Of a stretch of 64,000 bases of DNA, positions 26,425-34,666 are shown in pieces. The notes beneath the pieces are model-generated. The model was not told the origin of the DNA. It saw only the letters and a list, made by a program, of their open reading frames with translations, and made no database searches. Within the stretch, counting starts at the first letter, position 1. The number at the start of each line of letters is the position of its first letter. This DNA is from an uncultured Clostridia bacterium. GTDB lineage: Bacteria; Bacillota; Clostridia; Saccharofermentanales; Saccharofermentanaceae. A program made the position numbers and the translations under genes. The stretch spans positions 1 to 64,000 of the forward strand of contig CAMVBS010000002.1 of the NCBI GenBank assembly GCA_947165785.1, given 5' to 3'.

Positions 26425-27048
26425 TTATTTTGCCGCAGGTTTCCACGGCTTTACCGTCATTAATGTTGTCTTCTCTATATCGGGAAGTACGCTATATATC
26501 GAGCATCCCATCTTATCTTCGAAGTATTCTTTAATATCAAATGCCACTTCCCAACCTTTGATGTAATTTTCCATTATTCCGTATCTTCTTGTCACATCTA
26601 CGAATCTCTTCTCAAGGATCACAAAGCCGTAGTCGGTGGCAAGCGCATCACATATCTGTATGAGCTTGTCGTAGTCATCTGCTATTGTATTGAAGATATA
26701 ATCCTTGATTTTCCTTTGCTGCTCATCTTCTGGTTCGTAGTCGAACTCATCCATCATGAGCAGATAGGAATGAGTCATACAGATCCTGGCTACTTCATCC
26801 CAGCCCTTCTCAGTGCAATATTTATAACCTTCATATACATGAGTCGGGATATTAACAAATCCTACTCTTCTTCCAATATCGTGTAGAACTCCAACGATGA
26901 ATGCTTTCTCGGGATTCATTCCAGCGATCTTCCTAGCAATATTCTCGGCGGCAATTCCAACATTTAAGGAATGCTTCGTCCATGGACCGGGATTAAGTCT
27001 TCCAGCTATCTCAAGTTCTTTCAGAGCTTCTTCTCTCGTTGGCAGCAT
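26425..27048 (-). CDS. HD-domain metal-dependent phosphohydrolase
   Basis: 207 aa. HD motif HSLNVGIAAENIA, VGVLHDIGRRVG, CMTHSYLL and the terminal Asp in CDALATDYG make the H...HD...H...D metal site. HD enzymes hydrolyse nucleotides or sugar nucleotides. It lies between the PglF-like and PglE-like genes (1 bp after the PglF stop), so a housekeeping role for the glycan pathway, such as removing a nucleotide by-product, is possible but unproven. Confidence 0.85.
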   Translation of the reverse strand: MLPTREEALKELEIAGRLNPGPWTKHSLNVGIAAENIARKIAGMNPEKAFIVGVLHDIGRRVGFVNIPTHVYEGYKYCTEKGWDEVARICMTHSYLLMMDEFDYEPEDEQQRKIKDYIFNTIADDYDKLIQICDALATDYGFVILEKRFVDVTRRYGIMENYIKGWEVAFDIKEYFEDKMGCSIYSVLPDIEKTTLMTVKPWKPAAK

Positions 27049-27049
27049 A

Positions 27050-28933
27050 TCACTCAGTCTTGGCCTTATACTGAGGCACTATCTCCTGTACATGTTTTCT
27101 TATATCTTTATCGTCTTCTTTACTGTCTGCATCAAGTTCTTTAAGTTTAGTCATAAACTTCTCATCATCCATCTCGATCGGATGGCCGATAAAGATAAGC
27201 TTGTTTGCTGTCTTCTCCATACCCTCTTCAGCCATGAGTTTCTCTTCATACAATTTCTCACCCGGGCGAAGTCCTGTGTATACGATCTTGATATCCTCAT
27301 CAGGTTTATAACCCGAAAGTTTTATAAGGCTTCGTGCCATATCATCGATCTTAACAGGCTCACCCATATCAAGGACAAAGATCTCTCCGCCCTTGGCATA
27401 ATAAGAGGCCTGAAGAACAAGTGATACAGCTTCAGGAATTGTCATAAAGTATCTGATTATGTCTTTGTGAGTAACAGTTACAGGACCGCCTTCTGCGATC
27501 TGCTTTTTAAATAGCGGAATAACAGAACCATTGGAACCCAATACATTTCCGAATCTTACTGCTACGAAAGTTGTAGTCTTCTGCTGTCGTCCAAGCATCT
27601 GAACTATCATCTCACAGATCCTTTTGGTAGCTCCCATTATATTTGTAGGGTTAACCGCTTTATCAGTTGATATAAGAACGAACTTGGATACTCCTGCATC
27701 TATTGCAGCTCGTGCCGTCTTATATGTGCCCATGACATTATTTTTTATAGCCTCATTTGGACTGTCTTCCATAAGAGGAACATGTTTATGAGCGGCAGCA
27801 TGAAATACGATATCCGGCTTATACTCGTTCATCACACTTGAGATCCTGTGAGTATTTCGAACCGAACCGATAAGTGTAACCAGATTAAGATCAGGATTAC
27901 TTCTTTTCAGTTCCTGTTGGATCTCATACGCATTGTTCTCATAGATATCAAATATGATGAGTTGTCTCGGACTATGTTTAGCAATCTGACGGCAAAGCTC
28001 AGATCCGATAGATCCACCGCCTCCTGTTACAAGGATCGTCTTACCTGAAAGCATTCCGAATACTTCATTATTATCTATGGTTATTGGTTCTCTTCCAAGA
28101 AGATCCGTAAGTTCAACATCTTTGAGCTGACTTACCTTAACTTCACCATTAGCCAACTGGAACATTCCCGGCAAAGTTCTTAGCTTACATCCGGTCTCTT
28201 TACAGATATTGAATATCTCCTTACGATCCTTGACGGAGGCCGTAGGTATCGCAAATATAACAGTGTTAACTTTGTATTCTTCAACCTTCTCGATGATATC
28301 TTCTCTTCCTCCGACTACGGGCACACCAAATAAGGACCTGCCCCATTTGCCCTTGTTGTCATCGATGATACATACAGGATATTGGTTAGTTTCTGAATTA
28401 TTCTTAAGATCACGTACGATTATGCTTCCTGCAGAACCTGCTCCGATTATCATTACACGATCAGTCCCATCTTTAAGTCCGCTCTTACCGCCTTTAAATG
28501 CAATTCTGAATGCTCTGTATGAGAACCTGACGGACATATGAAGCAGGAATGACAAAATAAATCCTATTGCATAATAGGATCTCGGCATATTAAAGTCCAA
28601 AAGAATGCCGCATATACTGAATACCACAAAGATAACCGCATATGCCTTAACAACAGTAATAGCTTCATCAATGCTTACGAAAGACCAAATGCTGTGGTAA
28701 AGCTTGAAGATATAGAAAACTACCCAGGTAAGAAGACACCATAGAGGCATCATCCAAAGATATGTCTCAAGATATTGGACAGGAATGTTAGCAAGTGAAA
28801 ACTCAAATCTTATAAAAAGAGCGGCAAAATACGAAAACAAGACCACAAAGATGTCTGCGATGACGATCAATGTAGCTCGCTTTATCCATTGGCTATTTGA
28901 TTGTGTTTTTGTTTTCTTGTTCTTGTCGTTCAT
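27050..28933 (-). CDS. PglF/CapD-like membrane NDP-sugar 4,6-dehydratase
   Basis: 627 aa. Four N-terminal hydrophobic segments (residues ~15-135) anchor it. A first Rossmann-like domain (VMIIGAGSAGSIIVRDL) is followed by the catalytic SDR domain with VTGGGGSIGSELCRQI and the active-site ISTDKAVNPTNIMGATKR (the Thr-Asp-Lys variant seen in PglF/FlaA1-type inverting or retaining dehydratases). It would make UDP-4-keto-6-deoxy-GlcNAc. It is the first gene after LoaP and its leader hairpins. I see no Shine-Dalgarno site before the ATG. Confidence 0.93.
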   Translation of the reverse strand: MNDKNKKTKTQSNSQWIKRATLIVIADIFVVLFSYFAALFIRFEFSLANIPVQYLETYLWMMPLWCLLTWVVFYIFKLYHSIWSFVSIDEAITVVKAYAVIFVVFSICGILLDFNMPRSYYAIGFILSFLLHMSVRFSYRAFRIAFKGGKSGLKDGTDRVMIIGAGSAGSIIVRDLKNNSETNQYPVCIIDDNKGKWGRSLFGVPVVGGREDIIEKVEEYKVNTVIFAIPTASVKDRKEIFNICKETGCKLRTLPGMFQLANGEVKVSQLKDVELTDLLGREPITIDNNEVFGMLSGKTILVTGGGGSIGSELCRQIAKHSPRQLIIFDIYENNAYEIQQELKRSNPDLNLVTLIGSVRNTHRISSVMNEYKPDIVFHAAAHKHVPLMEDSPNEAIKNNVMGTYKTARAAIDAGVSKFVLISTDKAVNPTNIMGATKRICEMIVQMLGRQQKTTTFVAVRFGNVLGSNGSVIPLFKKQIAEGGPVTVTHKDIIRYFMTIPEAVSLVLQASYYAKGGEIFVLDMGEPVKIDDMARSLIKLSGYKPDEDIKIVYTGLRPGEKLYEEKLMAEEGMEKTANKLIFIGHPIEMDDEKFMTKLKELDADSKEDDKDIRKHVQEIVPQYKAKTE

Positions 28934-28952
28934 TTAGGGTACGCTTCGCCGC

Positions 28953-29034
28953 AGAAGATGATATCTTCTGTTTTAAAAGTTGATTTCCGCCTGAACTTAA
29001 TAACGCGCAACCGGGCGACGATTACAAGATCAGG
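28953..29034 (-). promoter_or_regulatory. Candidate LoaP-responsive dual-hairpin leader
   Basis: In the 118-nt gap after loaP the minus strand contains an imperfect hairpin closed by CCTGATCTT and AAGTTCAGG (one T-T mismatch, enclosing CGCCCGG) at 28,990-29,034, then a perfect hairpin CAGAAGAT/ATCTTCTG with a 3-nt loop at 28,953-28,971. LoaP proteins recognise hairpin elements at the start of the operon they control; position fits. The match to the known element could not be verified by eye. Confidence 0.45.
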
Positions 29035-29051
29035 TTTCCTGTATAGAAAAA

Positions 29052-29543
29052 CTATCGTTTCTCCGTTATCTCAAGTCCGACAGATGTATTTATCGTTCGA
29101 CCAAACATCTTAAGTTCCAATTGGGCTAAACGCTTGTGTCTGTCGATCTTCTTGATAAGTCCCTCCAGTCCGCACAAAGGTCCTGAAGTAACCTTTATCT
29201 GATCACCTTCGATATATCCTTCGGACATATCAAAAATACCTTTTTCATTATATAGTTTTTCGACAAAAATCTCATCATTGTCATATAAAGGAAATAATTT
29301 TTTATCAGTAGTGAGAAGTTGACTGAAGCCCTCGATATTTCTAAGTTTTACGGCAAGGTCTTCGGCATCGTCAGTATCCACGAACAGATAACCCGGAAAC
29401 AATGCTTTTTCAGTAGTTACCCATTTACCCTGACGCTTGATATTTACCACTTTACGGGGAACAAAACATCTTTTTACATATCCTTCGATAGATTCCTTAG
29501 CCTTGTTCTCGCTGCCCGTGGAAGTCCAGACAACATACCACAT
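29052..29543 (-). CDS. loaP: LoaP-type NusG paralogue, processive antiterminator
   Basis: 163 aa: NGN domain (WYVVWTSTGSENKAKESI, then LFPGYLFVDTDD) and a C-terminal KOW domain (EGDQIKVTSGPLCGLEGLIK). Specialised NusG proteins of this length in Bacillota, at the head of long polysaccharide or antibiotic operons, are LoaP. It would bind RNA polymerase at a leader element and let it read through terminators in the ~15-kb downstream operon. A GAGGAG site precedes the ATG. The gene lies directly between LCP and the PglF-like gene. Confidence 0.88.
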   Translation of the reverse strand: MWYVVWTSTGSENKAKESIEGYVKRCFVPRKVVNIKRQGKWVTTEKALFPGYLFVDTDDAEDLAVKLRNIEGFSQLLTTDKKLFPLYDNDEIFVEKLYNEKGIFDMSEGYIEGDQIKVTSGPLCGLEGLIKKIDRHKRLAQLELKMFGRTINTSVGLEITEKR

Positions 29544-29545
29544 AA

Positions 29546-30592
29546 TTACTCCTCGTTATAGTAAAGGCTTAAGACAGCTTCTTTGATGGAAGTATCGTAT
29601 ACGTAAAACTCCATATATTCATCACCTTTACGGCTGTCACCGTCAAGTTTGATTATCCCGAGACTCTCATACTCAGAAAGATATGAAGCAAGATCCGAGA
29701 GCTTACCGAGATCCATGTCAGTAACCATATAATTTGACAAATCACCTATAAGGTTTATGGCATATCCCGCATCAGCATTCATCCGCTGTGTTGCGAGGAC
29801 CTTCCACGCACTAAGATATGTGAGCTGGCGATCCATACGGCTTATATTTGTTGGTTCATCAAGCCCTTTCCTGCTCCTGACGAACAATTCAGCCTGAGCA
29901 TCATCAAGGGTAACCTCTGCACCTTCAACAAAAGCAGGATCCTTAGAGGTCATATCGTAAGGAATAGTGACCGTTACGCCTCCAACACTTCTGTTGATAA
30001 TTGCAATGGAATCCATCGGTAACGATACATAGTGGTCAATGGTCGAATCCAAAAGGAGTTTAGAAACTGCCTGAACAGTGTATTCGCAGCTGTCATTCAG
30101 ACCTGTTCCATAAGTATGAGAGAATGCGATCTGAGCTACACCGGTACCAAGGTTATCACCCGTAGCACCTATCAAGGTAAGTTCTGCCATTGTATCTCTG
30201 TTGATCTGAACTATACCGTATTGTTTAAGATCATGATCAACTACAACAAGCATCAGGACATCTGCCTGATCATTATTTATGTAACTTTCCGATTTAGTAG
30301 GCTCACCAAACGAGTCGATGCCTATAAATAGAAAGCTCTCAGCATTCTTCTTAAGCTTATATCCTTTACCTCCGTAATAAAGAACCGGATCGATCTCTTC
30401 ATCTGCATAAGGATCAAATGATTCGAGTGGAATATTCTGACCATTTTCACCTGTCGCCTTTGTCGGAGCAACACCGATCTCCTCTTCTTTCTTACGTGAC
30501 AAAAAAAACAGCACAGAAAAGAATAGCAGCAAAACTGCTGCTACCCCCATTATGCGTAATATTGTTTTCTTACTTAGTCGAACCTTTTGCAC
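29546..30592 (-). CDS. LytR-CpsA-Psr (LCP) family glycopolymer ligase
   Basis: 348 aa. One N-terminal membrane anchor (residues ~11-30), then the LCP domain: FIGIDSFG, NNDQADVLMLVVVD, VQINRDTM and the basic ISRMDRQ. LCP enzymes transfer lipid-linked glycopolymers to peptidoglycan, so this would attach the EPS to the wall. The likely start is a GTG that overlaps the end of the surface-protein gene by 23 bp; the next possible start (ATG, 14 codons on) would cut into the membrane anchor. Start therefore uncertain. Confidence 0.88.
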   Translation of the reverse strand: MQKVRLSKKTILRIMGVAAVLLLFFSVLFFLSRKKEEEIGVAPTKATGENGQNIPLESFDPYADEEIDPVLYYGGKGYKLKKNAESFLFIGIDSFGEPTKSESYINNDQADVLMLVVVDHDLKQYGIVQINRDTMAELTLIGATGDNLGTGVAQIAFSHTYGTGLNDSCEYTVQAVSKLLLDSTIDHYVSLPMDSIAIINRSVGGVTVTIPYDMTSKDPAFVEGAEVTLDDAQAELFVRSRKGLDEPTNISRMDRQLTYLSAWKVLATQRMNADAGYAINLIGDLSNYMVTDMDLGKLSDLASYLSEYESLGIIKLDGDSRKGDEYMEFYVYDTSIKEAVLSLYYNEE

Positions 30593-31322
30593 GCTTTACA
30601 CACACACCGCCAGCAACTGCAAGTGCTGCTGCTGCGATAATAACATAAATAGCTACGTGCTCACCTGTCTGAGCAGACTTAACTGTCGTGTCAGCCTTAG
30701 CTGTAGGTGTAGCTGTTGCATCGAGTGTCTTCTTAGGAGTTGTAAGGAATGCGACAGGGCTAAGGCTGTCAAGTGTAACAGTAACCTTACCGTTTTCTAC
30801 CTTAACTTTAGAAGCATCGATAACTTCCCAAACACCTGTTTCTTCATTATGGATAACGACTACTGCATTGTCTGCAGGAACTGTTGTCTCAAATGTGATG
30901 GTTACAGGACCATTGATAGGCTTAACATTATCGCCCTCTACATAAGAAGCATCGAATACTTCCTGGATCTTAAGATCCTTGGCACTTGCGTTAGCCTTCT
31001 GATCGTCGAGAGCTTTCTGGAGATCAGCCTCGATCGTTCCACCGCCTGCCTTCTTAAGAGCCGTTGGATCATTAGCTGCTGCATCAAGATCCTTCTTAGC
31101 ATTTGCAAGATACTCGTTGATCTTCGGATTAGTAGAAGTTGTTCCCATACGTGTTGTAACAATCTCGCCCTTGATGTCATTACCATTTGCATCTGTAGCA
31201 GCGATTACCTTAGGTCCGTCACCCTGTGTAGGGCTGTTGGAATCTCCATCAGCAGCAAGTACAGGTGCAAAGAGCATTGTTGCTGTAATAATGGTAGCGA
31301 GCACAGTTCTGAAAAGTTTCAT
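30570..31322 (-). CDS. Cell-wall sorted surface protein
   Basis: 250 aa. Signal peptide (KLFRTVLATIITATMLFAPVLA, cleavage after ALA-like site), an Ala/Asp-rich helical region, a beta domain (residues ~130-195 with VTITFETTVPADNAVVVIHN), a Thr/Ala-rich linker, then SAQTGE followed by a hydrophobic helix and KRAKGSTK: a sorting signal of the xxTG type. The likely enzyme is the sortase B encoded just upstream. GAGGGGG precedes the ATG. No adhesin or enzyme domain is recognisable. Confidence 0.8.
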   Translation of the reverse strand: MKLFRTVLATIITATMLFAPVLAADGDSNSPTQGDGPKVIAATDANGNDIKGEIVTTRMGTTSTNPKINEYLANAKKDLDAAANDPTALKKAGGGTIEADLQKALDDQKANASAKDLKIQEVFDASYVEGDNVKPINGPVTITFETTVPADNAVVVIHNEETGVWEVIDASKVKVENGKVTVTLDSLSPVAFLTTPKKTLDATATPTAKADTTVKSAQTGEHVAIYVIIAAAALAVAGGVCVKRAKGSTK

Positions 31323-31356
31323 AATGTGGTACCCCCTCAAATAATAATACCTAATT

Positions 31357-32166
31357 CTATATTTCCTTGGCCAAGACCAAGAAACGGCTAGTTCTATCTC
31401 CCCATAAGCAGGAAGACAATATCAATATGCGGTCGCCGTATGTTGGCTTGGCTTTCTCGACTAATCTGACATCCAGACCTGTTCGAGAATAAACGGAGTC
31501 GACAAATTGAGCGTAAACGTCCGCATTATTGAAATCATTATAATAGAGAATATGTTTATTGTCACTAGGAATTGTTGCAAAAATTTGATAAATTTTAGTT
31601 TCATTTGGAGTAAATATCACAACGAAGCGGTCCTCATCGAAATATCCTTCCTCTGAAACAGTTGCCTGCATTGTTCCGAACATGGATCCATCGCTCATCC
31701 TGTGACCATATATAACGGTGCAAAGATCTGAAAAATCATCGCTGTTATAAGTGTGCTCGACAAATAACGATCCTTCTTTTTGGTATTCACCTACTGCATC
31801 GTGATAGAGATACTGCGTATCATCCGTAGGACTTCTAAGGATAGGATAGCTGATCTCAGGGCTGCTCATATAGATCCAGCCGATGATATCAGGGTTAACT
31901 GCCTGAAGTTCTTCAAAATTTACAGGACACTGATACTGTTCCTCTGTCTCAGCTGCTGACGGCTCTGCAGACGGATCCGTGACGATCATGGTCTGAACTG
32001 CAGATTCATCAATGGAAGGATAGGTAAACTCAGAATAAGTAGGAGCCGGAGCGGCCTTCTTGGTAGGCTTAAGGTAGCCGTTTCCCCAGAAATAATAGAA
32101 GATCAACGCCGCACTTCCGAGAAAGAGCAGGGCAGCTAGAGCGATCCAGACGAATCTCTTATGCAT
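31357..32166 (-). CDS. srtB: Class B sortase
   Basis: 269 aa. One N-terminal TM anchor (residues ~8-27) and the sortase barrel with catalytic His in TVIYGHRMSDGSMFG, Cys in LSSCLWGD and Arg in RTSRFLV. The long N-terminal extension and the helix between strands 6 and 7 (DNKHILYYNDFNNADVYAQF) mark class B. It cleaves xxTG signals and links proteins to peptidoglycan or assembles them. The adjacent SAQTG protein and the VKTG adhesin at 41.8 kb are candidate substrates. Confidence 0.93.
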   Translation of the reverse strand: MHKRFVWIALAALLFLGSAALIFYYFWGNGYLKPTKKAAPAPTYSEFTYPSIDESAVQTMIVTDPSAEPSAAETEEQYQCPVNFEELQAVNPDIIGWIYMSSPEISYPILRSPTDDTQYLYHDAVGEYQKEGSLFVEHTYNSDDFSDLCTVIYGHRMSDGSMFGTMQATVSEEGYFDEDRFVVIFTPNETKIYQIFATIPSDNKHILYYNDFNNADVYAQFVDSVYSRTGLDVRLVEKAKPTYGDRILILSSCLWGDRTSRFLVLAKEI

Positions 32167-32186
32167 AGGACAGCTTTTGACCTCCT

Positions 32187-32906
32187 TTATTTTATTCCCT
32201 GCATTGCTTCTTCAAGAAGCAGTGCGTTGTTCTCTTCGATCCTTCGTAAACAGGATGCTCCGAACTTGTCCGTTATTATGTTAACGGCCTCTTCCAGGTT
32301 GGGTGCCCTGGAAGTCATGTTGTGGCAGTCAGACCCAAGAAAGTCTATTATGCCTTCTTCAAACATCTTAAGTGCCTTTCTCCTCGTCTTACGATCAATG
32401 AAGAACTCGGCATTTGACTGGATATAGATGCCCGGTTCATTTATAAGTTCCCTTAAAAGGGCCTTATCCTGATCAAGATAGCGCTCGATATGCGCTATTA
32501 TGACCTTCAAGTCATCGTTATATCCGATCTCTTTTATCTCATCGACAAAAGCAGGATTCCATTCACGGAACATCGGTTCTATAAGGACGAACCTGCTGTT
32601 GCCCATGCAAAACTTGGTTATGTGTTCACTTCTTCCGATTCCGCGGTAGTAGTGAAGCTCAGCTCCTGCAAGGAGCCTCGGGCAGGAAATGCCCGAATCT
32701 GTTATGCCTTTTACAAGTGTTCCGAAGGCTTCTCTTCTTTTTTGAAGGAAACTTTCAGGATCATTCATATCGGCATAAAAGTGCGGTGTAAGAAACACCG
32801 TATCGATATCCTGTTCGCTTATGCGAGAGAGCATCTCAAGCGACATCTCCACATTCTTGCTGCCATCGTCTATACCAGGCAGGATATGTGAATGGATATC
32901 GATCAT
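32187..32906 (-). CDS. CpsB/CapC-type PHP tyrosine-protein phosphatase
   Basis: 239 aa PHP-domain phosphatase: metal-binding start MIDIHSHILPGIDDGSKN, TPHFYADM, ELHYYRG, IIAHIERY and the final GSDCHNM. It removes phosphate from the CpsD kinase and so sets EPS chain length and export. Its start overlaps the cpsD gene by 4 bp, the standard cpsBCD coupling (here in order C, D, B). Confidence 0.94.
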   Translation of the reverse strand: MIDIHSHILPGIDDGSKNVEMSLEMLSRISEQDIDTVFLTPHFYADMNDPESFLQKRREAFGTLVKGITDSGISCPRLLAGAELHYYRGIGRSEHITKFCMGNSRFVLIEPMFREWNPAFVDEIKEIGYNDDLKVIIAHIERYLDQDKALLRELINEPGIYIQSNAEFFIDRKTRRKALKMFEEGIIDFLGSDCHNMTSRAPNLEEAVNIITDKFGASCLRRIEENNALLLEEAMQGIK

Positions 32907-33625
32907 TTGCCGTAACCCTTGCCGTATTTGTACTTATAACGATGAGTCTTATGAGAAGCATCGTTATATACGAAGCCGATGATCTTAGCATCCACGTACT
33001 CGAGCTGACGCATCGTGTAAGAAAGATCGGAGCTTCTGGTGTAATCCTGACGGACTACGACGATCATGCCGTCAGTAAGCTTTGATGCGATAAGTGCATC
33101 GGATACCTCACCTACAGGCGGAAGATCAAGGATTATGAAGTTATAGTAGTTCTCAATGCTCTCGATGAGCCTTGCAAAATTCTTCGAAGCCAAAAGCTCT
33201 GAAGGATTTGGCGGAACATCTCCCGCAAATACGATATTAAGTCCGGTGATGATAACATTCTGGTGTAGAACGGTTCCATCCTCGTTCATGCCTGCAAGAA
33301 GATTTGAAAGTCCAGCAGACTTAGGCTGGTTAAGCTTACGCCTAAGGGTTGGAAGACGCATGTCACACTCGATAAGAAGGACCTTACGGCCGCTCTCTGC
33401 AAGAGAATATGCAAGGTTAAGTGCCGTTAAGCTCTTGCCTTCACCATGAAGAGAACTCGTAACACCAAGGACTCTTGCTTGTCTTTCCTTACGTCTTACT
33501 GAGTAAAGGATATTCGTACGAAGGAGGTTATAGGCTTCTTTACCCTCGAATCCGAGCTTCTCGCCTACAAAGCTCATCGCATCGGTATCAAACTGCTGCT
33601 TTGCTTCTTTACTGCCCATGATCAA
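32903..33625 (-). CDS. CpsD/CapB-type tyrosine kinase
   Basis: 240 aa BY-kinase: Walker A SSLHGEGKSLTALNLAYSLA, Walker A' LLIECDMRLP and Walker B FIILDLPPVGE. The C-terminus carries a Tyr cluster (HRYKYKYGKGYGK), the autophosphorylation tail. It works with the membrane activator CpsC (next gene upstream, 4-bp overlap) and is switched off by CpsB. Confidence 0.94.
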   Translation of the reverse strand: MIMGSKEAKQQFDTDAMSFVGEKLGFEGKEAYNLLRTNILYSVRRKERQARVLGVTSSLHGEGKSLTALNLAYSLAESGRKVLLIECDMRLPTLRRKLNQPKSAGLSNLLAGMNEDGTVLHQNVIITGLNIVFAGDVPPNPSELLASKNFARLIESIENYYNFIILDLPPVGEVSDALIASKLTDGMIVVVRQDYTRSSDLSYTMRQLEYVDAKIIGFVYNDASHKTHRYKYKYGKGYGK

Positions 33626-34554
33626 ACCTCCTTATTCCCCGGTCTTCCGGAAGTATTCTCATTTCTCAAGAAGAAATCACTCTCAAGAAGATCTCCCGCG
33701 GATGAGTTATCACCCTTTGTTGCCTTCTGGCGGGAAGATTCGGCTGCTGCCCTTGATCTTGCAGCAGCTGCAGAAGAAGCATAGGACTTCTTGCTGCTCT
33801 TGCTCTTCGCATAAGCCTTCTTATAACCGTAGTATCCGCCCTTGCTGCTCTGAGTAAGGTCAGGAACCGTTGCAAGGATCGGGATGTCTTTATATGTCTC
33901 AAGGAGGAAGTCCTCACTTCTGACCTTCGTATCGAGAAGATACATGAGGACAACAACGGAACCTGAAAGGACAGCTCCGACCAATACTCCCAGAACGGAA
34001 GTCTTCATCATGCTGCGGTTTACCTTAGGAGTTCCTGCTACTGCGTATTCAACGATCTGAACCGAACTTCCCTCTACTACCGTGGAGATCTTGTTAGGAA
34101 GTACTGCGAGGATTGAATTGGCGATATGAGCCGAAAGTGCAGGGTCATCTGCAGTTACGGTGATCTTAAAGATAGCCGTCTCGCCTACAGGTTCAGATGT
34201 GATCATCTTGGATAACTGTTCATATGTGTATGGGAGACCTGTCTCGGCAATGATCTCTTCGAGTGTATTACGGCTTGTAAGGATGATCGAATATGTCTCC
34301 ATCAAACTGTTTGTCGTACGGATATCACCGCTGCTTATGGAAAGCTTGGCGCTTCCAAGTGACAAAGAGTTGCTGTTAACGTATAAAAGTGCGGAAGATT
34401 CATAGGTCGTCTCAAGCGTTTTATATGCAAAACCGAATGCAAGACCGCCTCCGAGGATCGCACAAAGAACGATCACCCAGGCCTTGCGCCACAGTGCCTT
34501 GAGAAGCTTGAAAAGATCTATCTCCTCCATGTTGTTGAATTTTGCCGATGCCAT
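33622..34554 (-). CDS. CpsC/Wzz-type chain-length regulator and kinase activator
   Basis: 310 aa. Two TM segments (residues ~20-42 and ~180-202) flank an external Wzz domain; the N-terminus EEIDLFKLLKALWRKAW is typical. The cytoplasmic tail (residues ~215-310) is unusually long and low-complexity, rich in Tyr, Lys, Ser and Ala (GGYYGYKKAYAKSKSSKKS), which may give extra phosphorylation or kinase-docking sites. A candidate promoter lies in the 112-bp gap upstream. Confidence 0.92.
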   Translation of the reverse strand: MASAKFNNMEEIDLFKLLKALWRKAWVIVLCAILGGGLAFGFAYKTLETTYESSALLYVNSNSLSLGSAKLSISSGDIRTTNSLMETYSIILTSRNTLEEIIAETGLPYTYEQLSKMITSEPVGETAIFKITVTADDPALSAHIANSILAVLPNKISTVVEGSSVQIVEYAVAGTPKVNRSMMKTSVLGVLVGAVLSGSVVVLMYLLDTKVRSEDFLLETYKDIPILATVPDLTQSSKGGYYGYKKAYAKSKSSKKSYASSAAAARSRAAAESSRQKATKGDNSSAGDLLESDFFLRNENTSGRPGNKEV

Positions 34555-34666
34555 TTATGTCCTTCTCCAATACTTCATAGTAGAACGAATTTACTATAAC
34601 ACAACAAAAAGGATACTAATACGAATTGTCGGCATTTTGTAAAGAATTCTTAATATAAGAGATTGA

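Noticed and set aside
30552..31391. Plus-strand 279-codon Cys-rich open frame
   Set aside because: It lies antisense to the sorted surface protein and LCP genes, both of which have clear domains, signals and RBS.
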